Shown here piece after piece: positions 13,213 to 15,915 of a stretch of DNA of 15,915 bases. The first letter of the stretch is position 1, and each line of letters starts with the position of its first letter. The notes under the pieces are model-generated. The model was not told where the DNA came from. It searched no databases and saw nothing but the letters and a program-made list of their open reading frames with translations. The translations under genes and the position numbers were made by a program. Source of the stretch: Bacilli bacterium (GTDB taxonomy: Bacteria; Bacillota_I; Bacilli_A; ML615J-28; CAG-313); assembly GCA_900770645.1 (NCBI GenBank), contig CAAGKY010000054.1:1-15915 (forward strand), read 5' to 3'.

Positions 13213-13524
13213 TTATCTTTTAAAATTGCCTTTTTCATCAAAACAATCTTTAAGTGATGTTGTTTTTTTAGGTTCTTCCTTTGCCTTAATAGGTTCAGGA
13301 GCTGCAATAGGAACTCTTTGAAGTAGATTAGCATTAGCTTTAACTAACCTATCATTATTTTCTTTTAATTGAGCTATCTTTTTGTCTTTTTCTTGCATTG
13401 AGTTATATACTCTAGTATTTTCACTCATTAGCAAACCTAAAGAATCAGCAATAAGTGCTGTACTTTCCTCACCTAAAGTGTCCTTAATAGAATTAGTTAT
13501 TACTTCTAACTCTTCATTTTTCAT
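13213..13524 (-). CDS. Scaffold protein (phi29 gp7-like)
   Basis: The 103-residue, highly charged helical protein (phi29 gp7 has 98) lies immediately upstream of the major capsid gene, the phi29 order. It has an N-terminal helical part, a coiled coil (MQEKDKKIAQLKENNDRLVKANANLL), a Pro/Glu-rich linker and a basic/aromatic tail (DCFDEKGNFKR) likely to contact capsid. It would guide prohead assembly and leave during packaging. A strong promoter ends only 18 bases before its ATG, and the AAGGTGGTG (13541-13533) ribosome binding site partly overlaps the expected transcription start. Confidence 0.82.
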   Translation of the reverse strand: MKNEELEVITNSIKDTLGEESTALIADSLGLLMSENTRVYNSMQEKDKKIAQLKENNDRLVKANANLLQRVPIAAPEPIKAKEEPKKTTSLKDCFDEKGNFKR

Positions 13525-13542
13525 ATATTCATCACCACCTTA

Positions 13543-13572
13543 ATTATATATTATATTTGTAAATATTGTCAA
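13543..13572 (-). promoter_or_regulatory. Promoter TTGACA-18-TATAAT for scaffold and capsid
   Basis: On the minus strand TTGACA (13572-13567) and TATAAT (13548-13543), both exact consensus, are 18 bases apart, in the 51-base gap between the M23 gene and scaffold. Transcription would start near 13536, inside or just after the ribosome binding site, giving a very short leader. It provides a separate strong input for scaffold and capsid. Confidence 0.75.
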
Positions 13573-13575
13573 AAA

Positions 13576-14130
13576 TTATCCTAAAATATCAGGATCTGCA
13601 TCAAATATAAACCATGGAAATTTATGAGGTTCTTCATCAGTAGGTGGTACATATGGAGTACCATCATAATAATATACATTAGTATTTGATGCTACATTTA
13701 CTATTCCAGTTAAATAATCACATGGATTAATATAATCATATATAGGAGCATTATAGTTCCATGTAGTTCCTCTTTGCATTTCTAAATGAAGATGTATTCC
13801 TGTTGCAGTACCTGTTCTACCACACATTCCTACATATTGATGAATACTAAATACATCACCAACAGCTGGAGGACTTGATGCTAAATGTGCATACAGATAC
13901 ATCTTTTGATCTAAAGTATTATTCGATCTAGCTATAAAATAATTACCATATGATGAACCACCCTCAACATAATCATATCTATAAATAACAGTAAAATCAT
14001 CTATTGCATATAAAGGTTGAGAACCATTATATGGAGCTAAATCTAGTGCATGATGATCATTACTAAATGCTTGAGTAACAATAAAATTATTCTGTATAAA
14101 TGGAGCATTTGTTAAATTAATTGTTGCCAT
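13576..14130 (-). CDS. M23-family zinc endopeptidase, tail-tip or lysis peptidoglycan hydrolase
   Basis: The 184-residue protein has the M23 (lysostaphin-type) zinc site: H26-x3-D30 (DHHALDLAP), YLYAHL (H82) and GIHLHLEM (H113, H115). These enzymes cut peptide cross-bridges in peptidoglycan. In phi29 an M23 domain forms one half of gp13, the tail-tip enzyme. Here it is a separate protein with an additional C-terminal region of about 55 residues (NVYYYDGTPYVPPTDEEPHKFPWF) that might dock onto the knob. It has no signal peptide. ATG 14130 directly follows the UAG of the lysin gene, in frame, with GAGG (14152-14149) about 18 bases upstream. Entry/tail-tip and lysis roles are both possible. Confidence 0.88.
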   Translation of the reverse strand: MATINLTNAPFIQNNFIVTQAFSNDHHALDLAPYNGSQPLYAIDDFTVIYRYDYVEGGSSYGNYFIARSNNTLDQKMYLYAHLASSPPAVGDVFSIHQYVGMCGRTGTATGIHLHLEMQRGTTWNYNAPIYDYINPCDYLTGIVNVASNTNVYYYDGTPYVPPTDEEPHKFPWFIFDADPDILG

Positions 14131-14814
14131 CTATTTTCTGACCTCTTTTGCTTTTGAGAGTGATTTCTTACCAAATAAACCATCAACTACAAGTGCATTA
14201 TTCTTTTGAAACTTCTTGACACTATTTATAGTTTTATTTCCAATAATACCATCTACTACAAGTTTATCACCATTAATCCAGTTTAAAAGTTGTTGTAATA
14301 ACTTTACATTAGCACCAGTATCACCTTTTTTAAAATATCCTCTACTTGGTAGTGTTGGATAGTTTCCAGAATATGTATCACCTAAATATGCTGGATGTGC
14401 AAATCCTAAAAACTTAGAATAGTTCTTTTTATATGTATGTTTATATACACCATCTGTATTAGTTCCACTATTACCCTCTACTGTATATACATAATCATCA
14501 CTAACATCTACTACTATTCCTGTATGACTACTTGTTGCCCCTATAATAGTTGGTTTAAAAAATACTATATCACCTCTTTGTGGTGAATTAGATGTCAAAC
14601 CTTTTTTCTTAAACCATTTCCATCCTGTTCCACATCCTGCATACTTTGGTATAATATTAGTTCCTATACCTGCTTTATTTGAACACCATGATACAAACAT
14701 TGCACACCATGGATTATTATCTAACCCATACCAGTGACCATATTTAGTAGCATTATTTTTACCCTCTTTATATCCTACCTCTTTTAATGCTATATTAATT
14801 AATTCTTCTCTCAT
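14131..14814 (-). CDS. Endolysin: CHAP amidase/endopeptidase with peptidoglycan-binding domain
   Basis: The 227-residue protein starts with a CHAP domain (about 1-145) with catalytic C37 (NPWCAMFVSW), H97 (SSHTGIVVDV) and E113 in EGN. After a linker a PG_binding_1 domain covers about 158-225, with tandem DG(I/L)xG(N/K)K(T/S) elements (VVDGIIGNKTINSVKKFQ, VVDGLFGKKSLSKA). CHAP enzymes hydrolyse peptidoglycan amide bonds, and the second domain binds cell wall. It follows the holin gene and has no signal peptide, so holin-dependent release is expected. It ends with TAG followed at once by the ATG of the M23 gene. By analogy with phi29 gp13 it could instead be a virion enzyme. Confidence 0.88.
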   Translation of the reverse strand: MREELINIALKEVGYKEGKNNATKYGHWYGLDNNPWCAMFVSWCSNKAGIGTNIIPKYAGCGTGWKWFKKKGLTSNSPQRGDIVFFKPTIIGATSSHTGIVVDVSDDYVYTVEGNSGTNTDGVYKHTYKKNYSKFLGFAHPAYLGDTYSGNYPTLPSRGYFKKGDTGANVKLLQQLLNWINGDKLVVDGIIGNKTINSVKKFQKNNALVVDGLFGKKSLSKAKEVRK

Positions 14815-14837
14815 TTTTGTTACACTGTCCTTTCATT

Positions 14838-14860
14838 TATGTGACATTTACTATCACATA
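14838..14860 (-). promoter_or_regulatory. 7-bp inverted repeat between holin and lysin
   Basis: TATGTGA and TCACATA flank 9 bases in the 66-base holin-lysin gap. There is no T-run, so it is not a terminator. It could be an operator or an mRNA hairpin that tunes lysin expression. No promoter hexamers are evident beside it. Confidence 0.4.
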
Positions 14861-14880
14861 CAAATAGTGCATTTTATGCT

Positions 14881-15096
14881 TTATTTTTCTTCCTTAATTT
14901 TGCATAATTCTAAGTTATTAATTCTTTCATTCATTTTAACTAATGTAGTAGATATTTCTTTTAATGCTGCACTTTGTTCTTTTGCAGCTTCTTCTTGTAT
15001 CTTACTAGTATGTAGACGGTCATATATTAAATAAATAACACATGTAACTCCAATACCATTATTAGTAATGATATCAATAATACTATTAAGTTCCAT
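14881..15096 (-). CDS. Holin, UviB/BhlA-like
   Basis: The 71-residue protein has one N-terminal membrane segment (about residues 5-26, NSIIDIITNNGIGVTCVIYLIYD). A charged cytoplasmic helix follows (SKIQEEAAKEQSAALKEIST, MNERINNLE). This is the architecture of UviB/BhlA-type holins. It lies directly before the CHAP lysin in the same transcript, as expected of a lysis cassette, and permeabilises the membrane at lysis time. AAAGGAG lies 8 bases before the ATG. Its promoter (15149-15121) lies just after the SSB terminator, so lysis and late genes can be expressed apart from SSB. Confidence 0.78.
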   Translation of the reverse strand: MELNSIIDIITNNGIGVTCVIYLIYDRLHTSKIQEEAAKEQSAALKEISTTLVKMNERINNLELCKIKEEK

Positions 15097-15120
15097 AAAA
15101 TCATACTCCTTTCTACTCTC

Positions 15121-15149
15121 ATTATATTACACAACAAAAAAAGTAGCAA
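15121..15149 (-). promoter_or_regulatory. Late promoter TTGCTA-17-TATAAT upstream of holin
   Basis: On the minus strand TTGCTA (15149-15144) lies within the 3' arm of the SSB terminator, and TATAAT (15126-15121) follows after 17 bases. Transcription would start near 15114, with holin, lysin, M23 and possibly the rest downstream. The design repeats that seen at 5567-5610 on the other strand. Confidence 0.65.
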
Positions 15150-15160
15150 AATTGCTACTT
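15136..15160 (-). terminator. Rho-independent terminator overlapping the SSB stop codon
   Basis: On the minus strand AAGTAGCA-ATTT-TGCTACTT (15160-15141) is a perfect 8-bp hairpin followed by T-rich sequence (15142-15136). The SSB stop codon TAG (15157-15155) is part of the stem, so terminating ribosomes could influence hairpin formation. Confidence 0.85.
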
Positions 15161-15460
15161 CTTTGGATTAACAAATGTAATATTACTTGCTATGATTTCA
15201 TAAACTCTAACTAATACACCATCTTTATTAGTATATTCTCTAGTAGTTAATCTTCCTGAAACACATACCATATCACCTTTATCAACATACTTAACTAAGT
15301 TTTCAGCTTGTTTTTCAAATGCTGTAACATTGAAGAAATCAGTTTTATCTTCAGAAGCATTATAAGCAATTGAAAAACTACAAACAGCCTTTTTCTCCTT
15401 ATCTGTATATTTTAATTCAGGTTTAGCAGTGATTCTACCAGCAATATTAATACTATTCAT
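15155..15460 (-). CDS. ssb: Single-stranded DNA-binding protein, bacterial OB-fold type, short
   Basis: The 101-residue product begins MNSINIAGRITAKPELKYT and has the OB-fold pattern of bacterial SSBs (FSIAYN, TDFFNVTAFEKQAENLVKYVDKGDMVCVSGRL, then YEIIASNITFVNPKK). It would coat strands displaced during protein-primed replication. It stops after the OB fold and lacks the usual Gly/Pro-rich linker and acidic DDDIPF-like tip that recruits host repair proteins. It is the first gene of the leftward module, read from the right end and closed by its own terminator, so it is probably expressed early. Phi29's own SSB (p5) is, to my knowledge, not clearly of this type. AAGGAAG precedes the ATG. Confidence 0.88.
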   Translation of the reverse strand: MNSINIAGRITAKPELKYTDKEKKAVCSFSIAYNASEDKTDFFNVTAFEKQAENLVKYVDKGDMVCVSGRLTTREYTNKDGVLVRVYEIIASNITFVNPKK

Positions 15461-15594
15461 AAATCTACTTCCTTTCCTATATAGTATTTAGTGCATCCTG
15501 ATTAGCACCATAGAATAGATATACTTTATACCACTTGTACTAGTTCCAGAGGTGGTGGTCGCATTATCTAGAAATTTGCGATATATATACTCTA

Positions 15595-15613
15595 TGCTAC
15601 CAATTAGGTAGCA
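15595..15613. repeat. Twin hairpin, copy 1 (TGCTACC-5-GGTAGCA)
   Basis: TGCTACC and GGTAGCA are perfect 7-bp arms around AATTA. The arms are identical to those of the copy at 15730-15749, 135 bases away, which has AATTAA in the loop. The loops contain self-complementary AATT. Either duplicated operators or paired RNA hairpins would fit. Confidence 0.85.
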
Positions 15614-15729
15614 ATGTCTTTATCAGACTACTGAGAAAATGATAAATAGTGCTAAAAGAGAGGTTAAGGTTTCCACTTCTTTCCATAATTAGCACCATTA
15701 GAGTTTTAACTATTAAGTTAATTCCCTAA

Positions 15730-15749
15730 TGCTACCAATTAAGGTAGCA
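15730..15749. repeat. Twin hairpin, copy 2 (TGCTACC-6-GGTAGCA)
   Basis: The 7-bp arms are the same as in 15595-15613, but the loop is one base longer. A second shared element, ATTAGCACCAT, occurs at 15501-15511 and 15688-15698, so the region looks partly built of a duplicated block whose spacing has since changed. Confidence 0.85.
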
Positions 15750-15869
15750 AAAACTTAACAATATTTAGGATACAATACTATATAGTAATGTTAAGTTCAT
15801 AAAGTAGAAATACCCTTTACTCCACAACTAATAAGGAGTGAATCATGTCATGTTATCCATGACAATTTA

Positions 15870-15898
15870 ATTATAATATATGTAAATACAAAAATCAA
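15870..15898 (-). promoter_or_regulatory. Right-end promoter TTGATT-17-TATAAT reading leftward
   Basis: On the minus strand TTGATT (15898-15893) lies in the terminal repeat and TATAAT (15875-15870) just beyond it, with a 17-base spacer. Transcription would start near 15863, at the TGTCATG/CATGACA hairpin, and run through the structured leader into SSB. It mirrors the early promoter at the left end. Confidence 0.65.
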
Positions 15899-15915
15899 GA
15901 ACAATTTTACAAAAT
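15878..15915 (-). repeat. Inverted terminal repeat, right copy (truncated by the window end)
   Basis: This is the reverse complement of 199-236 without a mismatch over 38 bases, running to the last base of the window. The left copy has 198 further bases outward. The right copy therefore appears to be cut, and the true right end would lie beyond the window. Confidence 0.9.

Larger units (their letters stand above)
15486..15863 (-). ncRNA. Gene-free, hairpin-rich right-end leader; candidate structured RNA locus
   Basis: I see no convincing gene between SSB and the right end. The region contains several inverted repeats: TGTCATG/CATGACA (15846-15864), a 9-bp stem AACTTAACA (15752-15760 with 15789-15797), twin TGCTACC hairpins (15595-15613, 15730-15749) and TTTATCA/TGATAAA (15619-15646). 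An 11-bp pairing of 15645-15655 with 15689-15699 is also present. In that last stem the only imperfect position is G-U on the minus strand but A-C on the plus strand, which favours a minus-strand RNA. A good minus-strand promoter lies upstream. It could be a packaging RNA, a regulatory leader of SSB or a set of protein-binding sites. Which of these applies is unknown. Confidence 0.5.

Noticed and set aside
15830..15864. Five-codon plus-strand leader ORF (AAGGAG, ATG 15844 to TGA)
   Set aside because: There is no plus-strand promoter and it points off the genome end. The ATGs are part of the TGTCATG/CATGACA hairpin.
1..15915. General reassignment of UAG to an amino acid
   Set aside because: The capsid, knob, portal, ATPase and lysin genes have no internal TAG. 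One gene ends in TAG TAG, and no suppressor tRNA is visible. Only local readthrough remains possible.
15461..15915. tRNA, CRISPR array or integrase attachment site at the right end
   Set aside because: There is no cloverleaf, no regularly spaced direct repeats with spacers, and no integrase in the genome.

Overview
The window is almost the whole genome of a small, virulent, phi29-like podovirus with a protein-primed, linear dsDNA genome. The evidence is a family B protein-primed DNA polymerase with a terminal-protein-like gene directly upstream, an FtsK/HerA-like packaging ATPase (gp16 type), and the set scaffold, HK97-fold capsid with Ig-like tail, tail knob, upper collar and lower collar. 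Terminal inverted repeats are also present. There is no integrase, repressor, tRNA or CRISPR array. The strong A+T bias, AGGAGG-type ribosome binding sites, sigma-A-like promoters and a CHAP lysin with a peptidoglycan-binding domain point to a low-GC Gram-positive host (Bacillota, perhaps a gut clostridial or related lineage). The genetic code looks standard.

Layout. Positions 1-236 are a non-coding, G-poor left end. Its inner 38 bases (199-236) recur as a perfect inverted copy at the extreme right edge (15878-15915), so the right terminus appears about 198 bases short. Positions 298-6990 form the rightward (+) replication, host-interaction and packaging-motor module: terminal protein, DNA polymerase, about a dozen genes of 34-94 codons (several encoding single-span membrane peptides), and the packaging ATPase. 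A bidirectional terminator at 7052-7080 separates this from the leftward (-) module, read from about 15.9 kb to 7.1 kb: SSB, holin, CHAP lysin, M23 peptidase, scaffold, major capsid, tail knob, upper collar, lower collar and two appendage/fibre proteins. The last 0.4 kb on the right has no gene but is full of hairpins and repeats behind a minus-strand promoter. It is a candidate structured RNA locus.

How it works together. Terminal protein and polymerase would initiate at both ends, and SSB would protect displaced single strands. Scaffold and capsid build the prohead on the collar (portal), and the ATPase fills it. Knob, collar and appendage proteins handle adsorption and DNA ejection. M23 and CHAP enzymes cut the wall, and the holin times lysis.

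Main oddities: (1) the polymerase frame is broken by one in-frame TAG exactly after motif A, and a 6-base insertion explains it; (2) a 120-nt hairpin with a 30-position stem abuts a ribosome binding site at 4613-4732; (3) the right-end RNA candidate has twin hairpins; (4) two promoters have their -35 boxes inside the hairpin of the preceding terminator; (5) two pairs of late genes are separated only by an in-frame UAG.
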